64,000 nucleotides of DNA from Dendrolimus kikuchii (GCA_019925095.2 CM034410.1:15668436-15732435); one strand, 5' to 3'; counted from the stretch's first letter, positions 53,085 through 63,911 are shown. The notes: generated by a model from the letters alone, not told the origin. Numbers and translations are program-made.

Positions 53085-53774
53085 GCGTTAGTCAGTAGTT
53101 CGTTGTCCGTTGCGATGACTAGCCGTATGCATCTCCCATAGTTTATAGACACTCATATTATTATACAAATCCCATGTGACCCACGCTAATACCACTTAGC
53201 TACAAGGCCTGTTTAGATAAATAAATTTTACAGGTTATTTATAACGTACTAGATTTAAGTAATTAATTGAACAGCGGGCTTAAAAACCATTTCACACATG
53301 GCCGGTTCCTGTATCTTACTAATCATTGACTTGCCTTACAATCAGTTGAATTTTGATATTACTTGTATGGAGCTTATGAAAATTTTTAATCGAAGGCCGC
53401 TAGTAAGATATAAGTATCGGCCAATGTTGTATCGAGTGATTAATTTGTCAATTTTCTCCAGCTGCAAAAGAAACCCTCGGAAGCAAGAGCGTTTGAAATA
53501 GTAGGAATATTTTTCGATGTTCTTCACTTTGATAGCTCATAGTAACTTATTAATATTGTTGAAATTATCGCACAAAATACTGTCTCCTAATTTACAAAAA
53601 AGTTGTGTGTGTATGTCTGTGAAGCTCACACGCAGTAGAAGTGAAACGTCAGAGAATATACTCACAGCTAATTCTTCTCTAAATTTTATTAATATAAATC
53701 AAATCAAAATCAAAATTAACTTCTTAAGTATCACTTTTCAATTTTGTACTGTTTTAATCTAAAAAATATTCAAT

Positions 53775-54343
53775 GTATGTCTTTGTAGCCCACGGGCCAT
53801 GAAATGGCCCGGGCTTTTGGAGGGCTTGCGTGGGGCCATGGGAAGGCCAACACGTAGGCCCCTTGACAAATTTAATGTAAATACGGCGTGACACTGACCG
53901 GCGATTATCCCTGTCTACACCATATAGTATTGCAGCCAAGGACAAGCCCCGGCCGGTGTAGGACTATTGTGGGAAATGAGGACAAAAAGTACCGGACTAT
54001 TGGGGTGAACTGCTAATGGTACTATGGGTCTGGGAATATGGGGACTATGGCGTCTGCCTGTCGCAATGTTCGGAGAACATGGAAAAATGGGCAGACGGTG
54101 ACTCGCCACTGTGTGAGTGGCTAAGGGATGTAGAGAGGTGGGCTGCAGGTTCACCGAAGCTACTTCTGACGTGATGCCATTTATCACTTCCATCCCTGGA
54201 GCTTGAGTCTTAGCTCTAGCGATCTCCACTCCGTGCCGGCTGGCTAAGGCAAGCACAGAGGTGGGGGCCTTGTCTTGGCCCCCGGATTCAGGTACGAGGT
54301 GTCGCTACTCACCTAAGACTTCGCCACAAAGCTCCCCTGCGGA
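53775..54343 (+). repeat. Retroposon family P with (ATT)n tail
   Basis: A complete-looking sense copy from cacgggccatgaaatggccc to gccacaaagctcccctgcgg and an (ATT)n tail. The 113-codon minus-strand frame is antisense to the element. Confidence 0.55.
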
Positions 54344-54671
54344 TTAAAAAATATTATTATTATCAGTATTATTTCGGTCCAAATTGGACCTATGTTTAAT
54401 CGTCCGTCTTGTTGACTCTAATCTGTGCAGCACAATGTAAAACTCGTATCTCATTCTCACGCAGGCTTAGTCCTATAGATTTGTGTTCATATATTTTAAG
54501 TGTCGCTTTTTCGTTTCGTCGAGTTTCAAATCACAACCGTTCTAAAGAAGTTTCATTTCAATAGTGTTGTATATTGTTTATCACAAGGGACATGTATTTT
54601 GCGAAAATTAAGCCGGGTCTACACATGCTAAGAAAACGTAGATTTTATGTCATGTATATCTATACACTTAT

Positions 54672-54935
54672 GTATGTATTTGAAGTCCACGGGCCTTAAA
54701 AATGGCCATGAGAAGGCCAACACGTAGGGCCTCTACGTGTTGGCCTTCGATAAATTTAATGTAATTGTGGCGTGACACTGACCGGCGATTATCCTTGTCT
54801 ACACCATGTAAAATTGCACCCCAGTTAGTGTAGGCTATTGTAGGATATGAGAACAAAAGGTACTAGGCTATTTTGATGAACTGCTAGTGGAAGTAGAGAA
54901 CTGGCATCTGCCTGCCGCAATGTTCGGGGAATTAT
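54672..54935 (+). repeat. Retroposon family P, internally deleted
   Basis: It keeps the start (cacgggcctt...tggcc), the gacactgaccggcgattatc block and an (ATT)n end, but lacks the middle and 3' body. Confidence 0.5.
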
Positions 54936-55009
54936 GTATGTATTATTATTACCATGATTGATAATGGAGATGTGTTTTCAATCAAAGTAATTTTACTTAT
55001 GGTGAAAGA

Positions 55010-55235
55010 AGTATAGCGGTATACCCATATGGGTTATAATAATAACAGCCCATATTACAGGTTTGCTTAGGATGTTTTTCTTTTCCGCCAGCACTTAATA
55101 CATGTAACAATATCCAAATTAGTTCAGAAAAGTGCCTAAGTCGTGCATACTTGCCGCCCATGACTCGAGCCCGTCTCTTGTCAAACGTGAAGTTATGAAT
55201 CAAGAGTGTTATCAACTAAACTACCACGGTTTTTT
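55010..55235 (-). mobile_element. tRNA-derived SINE, family S
   Basis: The minus strand carries ccgtggtagtttagttgata (A-box region), gacgggctcgagtcatgggc (B-box region), and ends aacctgtaatatgggctgtt. It is diverged from 38617-38935. Confidence 0.65.
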
Positions 55236-55386
55236 TATAATGTCTATGCGGAAAGAGAACTGTCATAAGATTTGAGGGCGCAGGTGTGCTTCATTACCAT
55301 ATTTGTTATGAAATCATGATATTTATTGATATTTTCATACTGCTTTAGTATATAACCTTTTCGAATTCTGTCTTAATAATCGAATT

Positions 55387-55547
55387 ACATACATACATAC
55401 ATAACTTCACGCCAGTTCCCTTGCGGGGTAGGCATGAACAACAGAGCGCCATTTAGGCCCATTCTTACACACCTCACTTGCTTCTTTGACATTCATAACT
55501 CTTGTCATGCACGCTCGTCTGTTCTTAAGGCTCCTGAAATCACCATC
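55387..55547 (-). mobile_element. RTE-like LINE tail
   Basis: 5'-truncated, with an exact 12-bp TSD, aataatcgaatt, at 55375-55386 and 55548-55559. Confidence 0.85.
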
Positions 55548-55559
55548 AATAATCGAATT

Positions 55560-55804
55560 GCCATATAAAAGTCATAAAGTCACTATCATAATGCTATTTT
55601 GTTCTAGTTCAATTTTATACCAAGACGGTTATTTTCCCGCAGACTCTACTAAGCATTCCAGAATTGTGAAAAAACTGTTGCGGTTATTTTTACTAGTGTA
55701 CCCCGGGGCTTAAGTAAATGCTTTCTAATGGACTTGGCTGACAGCATATCGACTACTATCGCTTAAACAGAGTTATTTGTTTAAATAACATTAGTTTACG
55801 GGTG
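55560..55804. other. No assignable feature
   Basis: No frame, repeat match or terminal structure. Confidence 0.3.
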
Positions 55805-56013
55805 TATAAAAATGCGATTGTGTCCGGAGAGACCCAGGTTTCCGATTAGCAAATGGTGGGACCAGCCCGTAAAGGCCGGTCGTCGTCCATCCGGGCTGGA
55901 GGTGAATGCACGAGCGAGCCCACAGCCTGGATAAGGGATATTTGAGGATCGGACAAGGGTTTTACAGGGTGCTAACTGCGGCGTGGCACTAGCACTTCAT
56001 AAGTGAAGTGCCG

Positions 56014-56047
56014 CAGTCCCGTGGTGGCACGCTCACGGGTCGGACGT
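56014..56047 (+). promoter_or_regulatory. Initiator plus DPE of the LINE
   Basis: The first bases of the element include GCAGTCC; taking the A at 56015 as +1, GGACGT at 56042-56047 occupies +28 to +33. This fits the DPE consensus RGWYVT at its exact position. No TATA box is present. Jockey and I-factor type LINEs use internal Inr/DPE promoters of this kind, which allow full-length copies to carry their own promoter. Confidence 0.65.
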
Positions 56048-56199
56048 GCGGTTAATTTTACGAAACCTGTTGTCACGCGAACGCGTAATCGTGCCTAGTA
56101 TTGGACTTGAACCACCTCTCGCGGCGTGCGGCCGCGCATCGGCCCGCTCGCTAGCCTACCTACTATTTGAACTTTTGATATTGATGCGTAATCACAAAT

Positions 56200-57660
56200 A
56201 TGGCGGATAATTTAGTTTCTCCGCCCAGATCTGGCTCACCTGTAATTCCCGTTACTTCAAGAAATGTTAACTCTGAGAGTTTTCAGGCTGATATGGACTT
56301 GATAGAATCTTATAGCGAGAGTGATTGCGAATCAACGAGAACATCAAAAAGACCCTGCAGTGACATGGAAGAAGGGTGGAATGTAGTAAAGGGGAAAAAA
56401 GACCGACGTCACAGCAAGAATTCAATGGATACGAAAATAGAAGTTTATATATCACATAACGAACGTCTCCCAAAGCAATTTGCTATGGCAAAGATATTAC
56501 AAGAGCATTCAATCTCAAATGTTAAACAAGTGAAATACGTAAACCCTTTTAAAATTCGTCTAGAATTTGAAAATGAAACAGCCGTGAAAAATCTGATGGA
56601 GTGTGAACCTCTAATAGCAAAGGGATGGAGGTTTCAGAAGGCCATGGAGCTATCAGTTATTTACGGTGTTTTAAAAGATGTGGATTTTGACACCCCGGAT
56701 GACGAAATATTATCTAGCATTACTTGCCCACCACCGGCTAAACTTTTATCTTTTATAAGACTTAATCGTCGTGATGGAATCCAAGGGGGATGGCGACCTA
56801 GCGAAACCTTACGCCTATGTTTTGAGGGCGATTATCTACCAAATTTTGTTCGTATATACGATGTAAATGTCAGAGTATTTCCTTACATTCATCGTGTTTC
56901 ACAATGCTCTCAATGTTGGAAATTAGGTCATAACCGTAAGACATGTCCAAAGAAAAAAGTAATTTGTCCTAAGTGCGGGGATCAACATGAGAACTGTACA
57001 ACTACAACTTTTAGATGCGTGAATTGTAATGGAAATCATATATCTATGAGTAGAAGCTGCCCAGTGTACAAGAAGGAGAGAAAACTTAGAGAAGTCATGG
57101 CTGAACGTAGATGTACCTATAGAAAGGCCTTAGAACAATACTCCTCTTCTAAAAATCCATACATAAATCAAGCTCCAGTAGACTTAGATAACCAGAATGC
57201 ATTTCCTCCACTAAGAGATAATCTTTCAACACATATGATAGAGTCCACGCCTGAAGCTCTTCCCAAAATGACCTATTCGGAGGCCTTTCAGACGAAGACC
57301 GTCCAGAATGTAGACGTAACCAGCAAACATATTGAGCAACCAGTTAATAGTAGGAGGAGAATAATTAAAAGGAAAATAGAAAGACGCTCTGAGGTAAACG
57401 ATTGGTTATCCTGGATTAATGATCCGCAAACAAAGACAGATAACACAGACAGCAAGAAAGAAAGTACATCACCAAAGAATTTTAGAGACCTTTTATATCG
57501 TTTAAAAGAAGTTATCTTCTTACAGGAAATTAGTGTTTCATCAAAAATAGAAGCGGTTATACAATTGTGCCTAGAGTGGTTTATAATAATGGTGCGAGAT
57601 TATTTTTCGGAATGGCCGTGGGTGAAGGTCCTGCTTAATTTGATTACTCAGTCTCCCTGA
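56200..57660 (+). CDS. LINE ORF1: gag-like RNA-binding protein
   Basis: 486 residues. It is the nucleic-acid-binding partner of the ORF2 enzyme and would coat the element RNA. The N-terminus is acidic/serine-rich, followed by an RRM-like middle (about 75-200). Three zinc knuckles lie near residues 236-290: CSQCWKLGHNRKTC (CX2CX4HX4C), CPKCGDQHENC, and CVNCNGNHISMSRSC (CX2CX3HX6C). Three knuckles with this spacing are usual for I/Jockey-group ORF1. A basic stretch (RRRIIKRKIERR) follows near residue 387. The start is the first ATG of the frame (aatATGGCGG). The stop TGA overlaps the ORF2 ATG (TGATG). Confidence 0.9.
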   Translation: MADNLVSPPRSGSPVIPVTSRNVNSESFQADMDLIESYSESDCESTRTSKRPCSDMEEGWNVVKGKKDRRHSKNSMDTKIEVYISHNERLPKQFAMAKILQEHSISNVKQVKYVNPFKIRLEFENETAVKNLMECEPLIAKGWRFQKAMELSVIYGVLKDVDFDTPDDEILSSITCPPPAKLLSFIRLNRRDGIQGGWRPSETLRLCFEGDYLPNFVRIYDVNVRVFPYIHRVSQCSQCWKLGHNRKTCPKKKVICPKCGDQHENCTTTTFRCVNCNGNHISMSRSCPVYKKERKLREVMAERRCTYRKALEQYSSSKNPYINQAPVDLDNQNAFPPLRDNLSTHMIESTPEALPKMTYSEAFQTKTVQNVDVTSKHIEQPVNSRRRIIKRKIERRSEVNDWLSWINDPQTKTDNTDSKKESTSPKNFRDLLYRLKEVIFLQEISVSSKIEAVIQLCLEWFIIMVRDYFSEWPWVKVLLNLITQSP

Positions 57661-60600
57661 TGGCTGATAAGGCAGATAAGCTGAACATTCTCCAGTGGAA
57701 TGCCCAAAGTATCAGACCCAAGATTGTTTCATTTGTAGAAATTTTACGCCAAGAGAAGATCCATATTGCTGTCCTTAGTGAAACTTGGATCGAACCTGAA
57801 AGTAACCTTAAAGTAAGCGATTATGATGTATACCGTAAAGATCGGGAGGACTCTTACGGCGGTGTTGCTATACTAGTGCACAAGTCAATTAAATCACAAG
57901 AACAGCATGTACACTTAAACAATAATGGCATAGAAATAGTATGTGTAAAGCTTTTTAACTGTCACCCTATAGAATATCTCATATCTGTTTATATTCCATC
58001 AGGTGTTACTACTACTCAAAGTGACTGGGACAATCTTTTGTCTCTATATACCTCCAGAACTTTACTCTTAGGTGATTTTAACGCACATCATAATAGTTGG
58101 TCATATAAAAATAATTCTAGAGGCAACCTTCTTCATAATTCTCTTCTCGACAGCAATTTTATGCATTTAAATGATGGAACACATACACGAATTAGATTAG
58201 TTAATGGTATTCTTCAACAAACAAGCCCTGATATCTCTCTAGGGTCTTTAGACACTGCCGTGCATATTGATTGGACTGTATTAAATGAAAATTTAGGCAG
58301 TGATCATTTGATGATAAAAATTTCAGTCTTATCTAAGCAGCAATTTTCCCCGATAATCAAAAGAAATTTTAAAAAAGCGGATTGGCCATCATTTTCAAAT
58401 TACTTAGATAAAAAATTTTGTATATTAAGTCTTCCTAGTGATCTTCAGACAGCTTACAATATATTTTTAGATATACTTAATGACGCAGCCAGTAAATTCA
58501 TTCCTTTATTTAAAATTAATCAAAATCCTTCATCAAAATTTTCACCTAAATCTTACTGGACAGATACTTTATCGCACGCTGTAGCTCGCCGTAGACTGGC
58601 TCTTACTAATTTTAGACGAAATCCAACCCCAAGCAACTTAAGCATTCTCAAAGACAACATTCATTCTACCCAAAGATTGATACGTCAGGCAAAAGGAGAG
58701 AATTGGCATAATTTATGTACTTCTGTTAACGAGACAACAACTTCTAGTGACATGTGGAACAAAATGAAATGGTTGAAAGGCTGTCGTACTAATAGACGAT
58801 TTGTGTCTTCGCAAGATGCTAATAACTTGTTACATTCACTTGCACCAGATTATGTGAGCCCAACAGTACCAACCATTATCCATAATAACCCGATATTAGA
58901 GTGTGAGATCTCAATTCAGGAGCTAGATAAATGTATTAAAAATAAGGATACATCTCCTGGATCTGATGATATATCATACTCCATGATTAAACATTTGCCT
59001 AGAAGAGGCAAAAATGTTCTTTTATATTTATATAACGAATTTCTAACTCAAAATTTTGTTCCCAGTCAATGGCGAGAAATTAACATCATTCCTATACCTA
59101 AGCCTGGCCGCAATCCCTGTGAACCTTCTTCTTTTCGCCCTATATCTTTAATGTCTTGCATATGCAAAATATTTCATTATATTTTATATAAAAGAATAGA
59201 ATGGCATCTTGAAAAAGATAATTTTTTTCCTCACAGTGTTGTAGGTTTTCGAAAATTTAGATCTTGCCTAGATAGTTTAAGTTGTCTCATTTCTACGATT
59301 CAAACTGGTTTTTCAGAAGGTTGTTATACTGTGGGTTGCTTCTTAGATATAGACAATGCCTATAATAATATAGATAATACAAATTTAATACAATCTTTGG
59401 ATAAACTTTATGTTGGAAGCCGCATTTGCAAATACTTGTGGAACTTTCTTCACCAAAGAGTACTTAACATTAAAGTAGGTAATTGCAATTTTAAGAGACT
59501 TTCGGGTCGCGGATTAGCTCAAGGTGACCCTCTGTCACCATTATTATTTAATATAGCTACATCAGAAATATGTAAACTTATACAAAATGCACGTATTTCA
59601 CAGTATGCGGATGATTTTGTGGTATATGTAAAATGCACTTCTATATATGCAGGCCAATCTCAAATCCAAGCAGCTCTTAATCGAATCAATGCAATTTTAA
59701 CGGATCTCGGCTTAGAAATTTCTACTAATAAAAGCAAAATTTGTATATTTAGCAGAGGTTTTCGAAGACTAGCTGTAGATGTTCAATTAAATGGGTCTCC
59801 ATTGGAAGTAGTAGATAACGTTAAGTACCTTGGTATGTGGTTGGATAGAAGTCTCCGATGGAAAAAACACATCAACGAAACTAGCATGAAAGTAGCCAAG
59901 TTTATAAATATTTTCAAAGTTTTAGTGGGGCCAGGATGGGGTGTTCACCCCACACATTTGAGACGATTATACTTCACTCTGGTCCGAAGTCGCATGGATT
60001 TTGCTAGTTTTTTATTTGATAATTGCGCCGAAGTACATTTAATCAAACTTGATCGACTTCAAAATATATGTTTACGATTGATTGGCGGATTTATTAAAAC
60101 TACACCTATCCATGTGATGGAGTCAGAATTATTTCTACCTCCCCTTTTTGTCCGTCGCCGTTACTTAGCAGGTAAATTTTATTTAAAATCGAAATCTATG
60201 AATTCTCCCATAATGGACATTATAGAGAACCTGCATAAGTTAATCAATAATTTCTACTGGAGACGTAAGAAGAAACCTTTGCTATTAGTTTTACATGAAA
60301 CTCTAAAACAAGAACCTATTTACTGCAGCAACAATATTGATATTTTCACGATGAACACCTGGACTAGCAATATGGATCTATCGGATATTATAAAACCGAA
60401 CATAGATGATATCTTTAAACCTAAACGCTGTTATAATACTTATAATCTAAAAACCCTTTGTTGTAAATTAATTAGAGAAAAGTATTCAGATTACCATGCC
60501 ATCTACACAGATGGGTCTAAAAGTAACAACTATTGTGGCGCTGCATTTTTTGATTCTGAAACTGAGTTTTCTCTCAAATTTAGTGTGAACGCTAAAGTGT

Positions 60601-61355
60601 CTATAATGCACATAGAACTTATTGCTATCTCGGAAGCACTGTCTTACATCGATTCATTGAATAGCGACAAGTTTGTTATTTTCACTGATTCTAAAAGTGC
60701 TCTTCTTCATTTAATAAAATGCACAAATACATTGCACAGAGGGCTTCCACTGGCTTATTCAGTTATAAGGAATATAATTAAGTTTGTAACTAGGGGTAAG
60801 ACTATTGTTTTACAATGGATTCCTTCACACGTTGGGCTAGAGGGAAATGAGATGGTTGATCGCCTGGCAAATGAAGCTGCATCCGATGGAGAAACATACA
60901 ATTGCCTTCCTTGGTATAGCGAGATTACCCTTGTAATCAGAAATTTATGCTTAAATTTTTGGTCAAAATATTTTGACAAAAGATCGTTAACAAAAGGCAT
61001 ATGGTATAAAGTAATCCAGCCATCTCTCCCTCGCTCCCCTTGGTTCGATGTGAGCAGAATGAGAAGACAAGAAGTTGTTACGGCACTGAGGCTCAGATCT
61101 GGGCATGTCCCACTGAATTGTTTTGGTTACATGATGCGTAAAATTAATTCCCCGAATTGCACGGTATGCGGAGTGAGAGAAGATGTCCATCACATTTTGT
61201 TTGAATGTGTGCGCGTCGAGCCTCAGAGACGTGACAAATTTGGCGCTAGAACGTCTAATTTAGGCTTTTTTAACAGTATTCTGGCCTCACCGCTATCCGA
61301 TGAGGCCAGAATGCTGTTTAAAATTATTTCCTTTTATTTAAGTCGTCGAAATTAA
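57660..61355 (+). CDS. LINE ORF2: endonuclease, reverse transcriptase, RNase H
   Basis: 1231 residues. The APE-type endonuclease (1-235) keeps QWNAQS, E41 in SETW, D139/N141 in GDFNAHH, and D215-H216 in SDH. The reverse transcriptase keeps motif A (D563 in LDIDNAY), GLAQGDPLSPLLFN, and Y649-A-D-D in QYADDFVV. RNase H keeps D951 (TDGS), E986, D1010 (FTDS) and D1067 (SHVGLEGNEMVDRLA). A C-terminal CTVCGVREDVHHILFEC zinc motif is present. It would nick the target, prime on the 3' end and copy the RNA. The ATG shares its A with the ORF1 stop. No frameshift or internal stop is seen. Confidence 0.95.
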   Translation: MADKADKLNILQWNAQSIRPKIVSFVEILRQEKIHIAVLSETWIEPESNLKVSDYDVYRKDREDSYGGVAILVHKSIKSQEQHVHLNNNGIEIVCVKLFNCHPIEYLISVYIPSGVTTTQSDWDNLLSLYTSRTLLLGDFNAHHNSWSYKNNSRGNLLHNSLLDSNFMHLNDGTHTRIRLVNGILQQTSPDISLGSLDTAVHIDWTVLNENLGSDHLMIKISVLSKQQFSPIIKRNFKKADWPSFSNYLDKKFCILSLPSDLQTAYNIFLDILNDAASKFIPLFKINQNPSSKFSPKSYWTDTLSHAVARRRLALTNFRRNPTPSNLSILKDNIHSTQRLIRQAKGENWHNLCTSVNETTTSSDMWNKMKWLKGCRTNRRFVSSQDANNLLHSLAPDYVSPTVPTIIHNNPILECEISIQELDKCIKNKDTSPGSDDISYSMIKHLPRRGKNVLLYLYNEFLTQNFVPSQWREINIIPIPKPGRNPCEPSSFRPISLMSCICKIFHYILYKRIEWHLEKDNFFPHSVVGFRKFRSCLDSLSCLISTIQTGFSEGCYTVGCFLDIDNAYNNIDNTNLIQSLDKLYVGSRICKYLWNFLHQRVLNIKVGNCNFKRLSGRGLAQGDPLSPLLFNIATSEICKLIQNARISQYADDFVVYVKCTSIYAGQSQIQAALNRINAILTDLGLEISTNKSKICIFSRGFRRLAVDVQLNGSPLEVVDNVKYLGMWLDRSLRWKKHINETSMKVAKFINIFKVLVGPGWGVHPTHLRRLYFTLVRSRMDFASFLFDNCAEVHLIKLDRLQNICLRLIGGFIKTTPIHVMESELFLPPLFVRRRYLAGKFYLKSKSMNSPIMDIIENLHKLINNFYWRRKKKPLLLVLHETLKQEPIYCSNNIDIFTMNTWTSNMDLSDIIKPNIDDIFKPKRCYNTYNLKTLCCKLIREKYSDYHAIYTDGSKSNNYCGAAFFDSETEFSLKFSVNAKVSIMHIELIAISEALSYIDSLNSDKFVIFTDSKSALLHLIKCTNTLHRGLPLAYSVIRNIIKFVTRGKTIVLQWIPSHVGLEGNEMVDRLANEAASDGETYNCLPWYSEITLVIRNLCLNFWSKYFDKRSLTKGIWYKVIQPSLPRSPWFDVSRMRRQEVVTALRLRSGHVPLNCFGYMMRKINSPNCTVCGVREDVHHILFECVRVEPQRRDKFGARTSNLGFFNSILASPLSDEARMLFKIISFYLSRRN

Positions 61356-61639
61356 TTGTTAATGTTGGTTTTACATATTTTTGGGAGCAATAACGGGGGT
61401 GACATTTTCTTTTTGAAAAAACCCTCATAAATAAATTAAGATTTAAAAAAAAAAAAAAAAAAAAGTGAAGTGCTAGTGCCACCCCGACTTGGCGAATTCC
61501 ACACACGGGCCGCGACTTTTCCCACTCATGCGGCCTATAGTCGTCTATCGGATTTCCCCTCTATAAAAAAACGGATATATAAAGATGCGATTGTATTATG
61601 TTGATGCAGATAATAATTTAAAAAAACCTCTTCGTAATG

Positions 61640-61930
61640 ATGATTAATATGGATAAACTAAACACAGAATTACATATAATCGAATACAATGCAAGAAAAC
61701 TTAACTTATTTGTATTGTATTCTACTCATAGTCCCTCAAGACTATAAGTAGAATACTGAGCCCAGATCACCGTCTTCTATGGGTAAGGTGCCCAGAAGGC
61801 TGGCTACGTTTCCTCGCTGGATCTCCATACTGATCCGTTGGCCGAGGTAAGCACCAGCCCTCTGATCACCTGAAGAGTCAATGAGTCGTGTCGATAAACT
61901 AAATTGAATAAGGTAAAAAGGCACAGAATT
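61640..61930 (-). pseudogene. Retroelement fragment with the family K C-terminal peptide
   Basis: The minus strand encodes [20 protein letters not shown] then VASLLGTLP and a stop, the same peptide as at 36640-36770. The flanks show no 3' UTR match. No other domain is present. Confidence 0.5.
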
Positions 61931-61934
61931 ACAA

Positions 61935-62385
61935 GGATATAGGATGATACAAGTTGATGTTTACACAGATCACTTTGGTTGATTCATCCAAATTTAAAAA
62001 TTAGCTTGCCTAAGCGAATTTTTAAATTTATGAAGTTGTAGTATTAGTCAATATGTCGTCACGTCTTGCTGATTGTGTTTGATAGGATTTAACTTGCTCT
62101 TTGGGAGTGTAAACTCAAATTCAATGGATAAGATATGAATTATATATATACATAAATGTTAAAAAGTATTTGTGAAATGTTGTACGTTCGTTTCGTATAT
62201 TTTGTATGGATGATTATGAAATTAAAATGCTTTAAATGTGTCTACGTTTTTTACTCCACTTTCCGATCTCCAATCATATTATGAGGGTTGATTTTTTTTT
62301 CATGGTTCCGTAACTAGATAGCGAAAATAGGGGAACGTTTCTCATCTCTACGGAAACTTTTGTAGCGGACTGACAAGCCCTTACT
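61935..62385. other. No assignable feature
   Basis: AT-rich; no frame or repeat recognised. Confidence 0.3.
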
Positions 62386-62387
62386 TA

Positions 62388-63628
62388 TCCCTATTAATAT
62401 TATAAATGCGAAAGTAACTCTGTCTGTCTGTCTATCTGTCTGTCTGTCTGTTCCGTTTTCACGGAAAAACTACTGGACCGATTTGGCTGAAACTCAGTAT
62501 ATATATATTTTCGATGCCGAGGATGAATATAGGATATTTTTTATCCCGAAAAATGGGATAGTTTCCGGGATAAAAATATATTTATCTTTTTGTTTGTTAT
62601 CCTTTTATGGAAAGACTATTGGACCGATTTGGCTGAAACTCGGTACATATATAATTTGAATACCGAAAGTGCCCAAGGGATACTTTTTATCCCGGATAAT
62701 GGGATACATTTTGGGATAGATTTATGTAAAGTTTATCCCGGAAACTAGGACAGTTTTCGTGATTTTGTCCACTCGGTCCACTCGGTCCACTCGGTCCACT
62801 CGGTCCACTCGGTCCACTCGGTCCACTCGGTCCACTCGGTCCACTCGGTCCACTCGGTCCACTCGGTCCACTCGGTCCACTCGGTCCACTCGGTCCACTC
62901 GGTCCACTCGGTCCACTCGGTCCACTCGGTCCACTCGGTCCACTCGGTCCACTCGGTCCACTCGGTCCACTCGGTCCACTCGGTCCACTCGGTCCACTCG
63001 GTCCACTCGGTCCACTCGGTCCACTCGGTCCACTCGGTCCACTCGGTCCACTCGGTCCACTCGGTCCACTCGGTCCACTCGGTCCACTCGGTCCACTCGG
63101 TCCACTCGGTCCACTCGGTCCACTCGGTCCACTCGGTCCACTCGGTCCACTCGGTCCACTCGGTCCACTCGGTCCACTCGGTCCACTCGGTCCACTCGGT
63201 CCACTCGGTCCACTCGGTCCACTCGGTCCACTCGGTCCACTCGGTCCACTCGGTCCACTCGGTCCACTCGGTCCACTCGGTCCACTCGGTCCACTCGGTC
63301 CACTCGGTCCACTCGGTCCACTCGGTCCACTCGGTCCACTCGGTCCACTCGGTCCACTCGGTCCACTCGGTCCACTCGGTCCACTCGGTCCACTCGGTCC
63401 ACTCGGTCCACTCGGACCATGTTATCTATTTTGTCATTTTTGTCAAGTTTTGTCATTTATGTACTTTACATATAGACGGGGGTGGTATAGTTGCGATATA
63501 AAATGAAGTGAATCTTTCGGGGGCAAATACATACAAATTTAATACAAGGTAACCTGTACCACTTGCTTTTTAAACAAGAGATACGCACTAGAGGTTAACC
63601 CGCGGCGCAGCCGCGGGGTAAACTCTAG
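62388..63628 (+). mobile_element. Non-autonomous Helitron with a 9-bp minisatellite
   Basis: It starts A^TCCCTATTAATATTATAA (TC at 62388-62389) and ends with a perfect CCCGCGG-CGCAG-CCGCGGG hairpin, then GTAAACTCTAG^T, both canonical for lepidopteran Helitrons. The 5' third contains two copies of a gaccgatttggctgaaactc block. The 648-bp array at 62767-63414 makes up half of it. There is no Rep/helicase. Confidence 0.9.
62767..63414. repeat. 72 perfect tandem copies of GTCCACTCG
   Basis: 648 bp = 72 x 9 bp with no substitution or indel. Because 9 is a multiple of 3, every frame without a stop stays open across the array; the 238- and 244-codon frames (Ser-Thr-Arg or Val-Asp-Arg repeats) are artefacts. 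Confidence 0.98.
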
Positions 63629-63911
63629 TTTTATATAAACATTCAAGAAACCCTTAAAGTACTAGTACTAGGAGTACATAAAATTAAAGAGTTGCCAAAC
63701 AAAATTAAACATTTACGTTGTAAGTAGAAACTGCAACTACTTGAAATAAAACACATACAGATTATAAATACTATTTATTTGTATTACTAAAATAATATAA
63801 ACTGTAATAGGGTAAACGATACCATTCTTGGCACCCTCTCAATGGTTGGATATTAATTTATTTAAAACATTAAATACTTTTTAGTTTTATTTTGTAGCCA
63901 TAGAATGATAA
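63629..63911. other. No assignable feature
   Basis: AT-rich spacer between two Helitrons. Confidence 0.3.

Larger units (their letters stand above)
56012..61462 (+). mobile_element. Full-length I-group non-LTR retrotransposon
   Basis: It is bounded by an exact 11-bp duplication aagtgaagtgc (56001-56011 and 61463-61473). Order: 188-bp 5' UTR with internal promoter, ORF1, ORF2, ~90-bp 3' UTR with AATAAA (61430-61435) and poly(A). The presence of an RNase H domain in ORF2, three CCHC knuckles in ORF1 and a poly(A) tail points to the I group of LINEs (I/Nimb-like). All catalytic motifs I checked are intact, so it could be active. Confidence 0.85.
55822..61577 (+). mobile_element. Unidentified retroposon split by the full-length LINE
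   Basis: The halves are 55822-56011 and 61474-61577 (about 294 bp joined). The direct repeats tataaaaatgcgattgt (55805-55821) and tataaagatgcgattgt (61578-61594) match at 16 of 17 positions and look like its TSD. Joined across the LINE, its centre is a hairpin with 17-bp perfect arms. The 3' end is A-rich (ctataaaaaaacggat). Its class is unknown. Confidence 0.5.

Noticed and set aside
55822..56011. Treating 55822-56011 as 5' UTR of the LINE
   Set aside because: The exact 11-bp TSD and the Inr/DPE place the LINE start at 56012; the upstream sequence belongs to a host element with its own direct repeats.
62722..63475. Two frames of ~240 codons encoding (DRV)n or (STR)n repeats
   Set aside because: They are produced by a 9-bp perfect minisatellite whose period is a multiple of three; there is no independent start, composition or conservation evidence.
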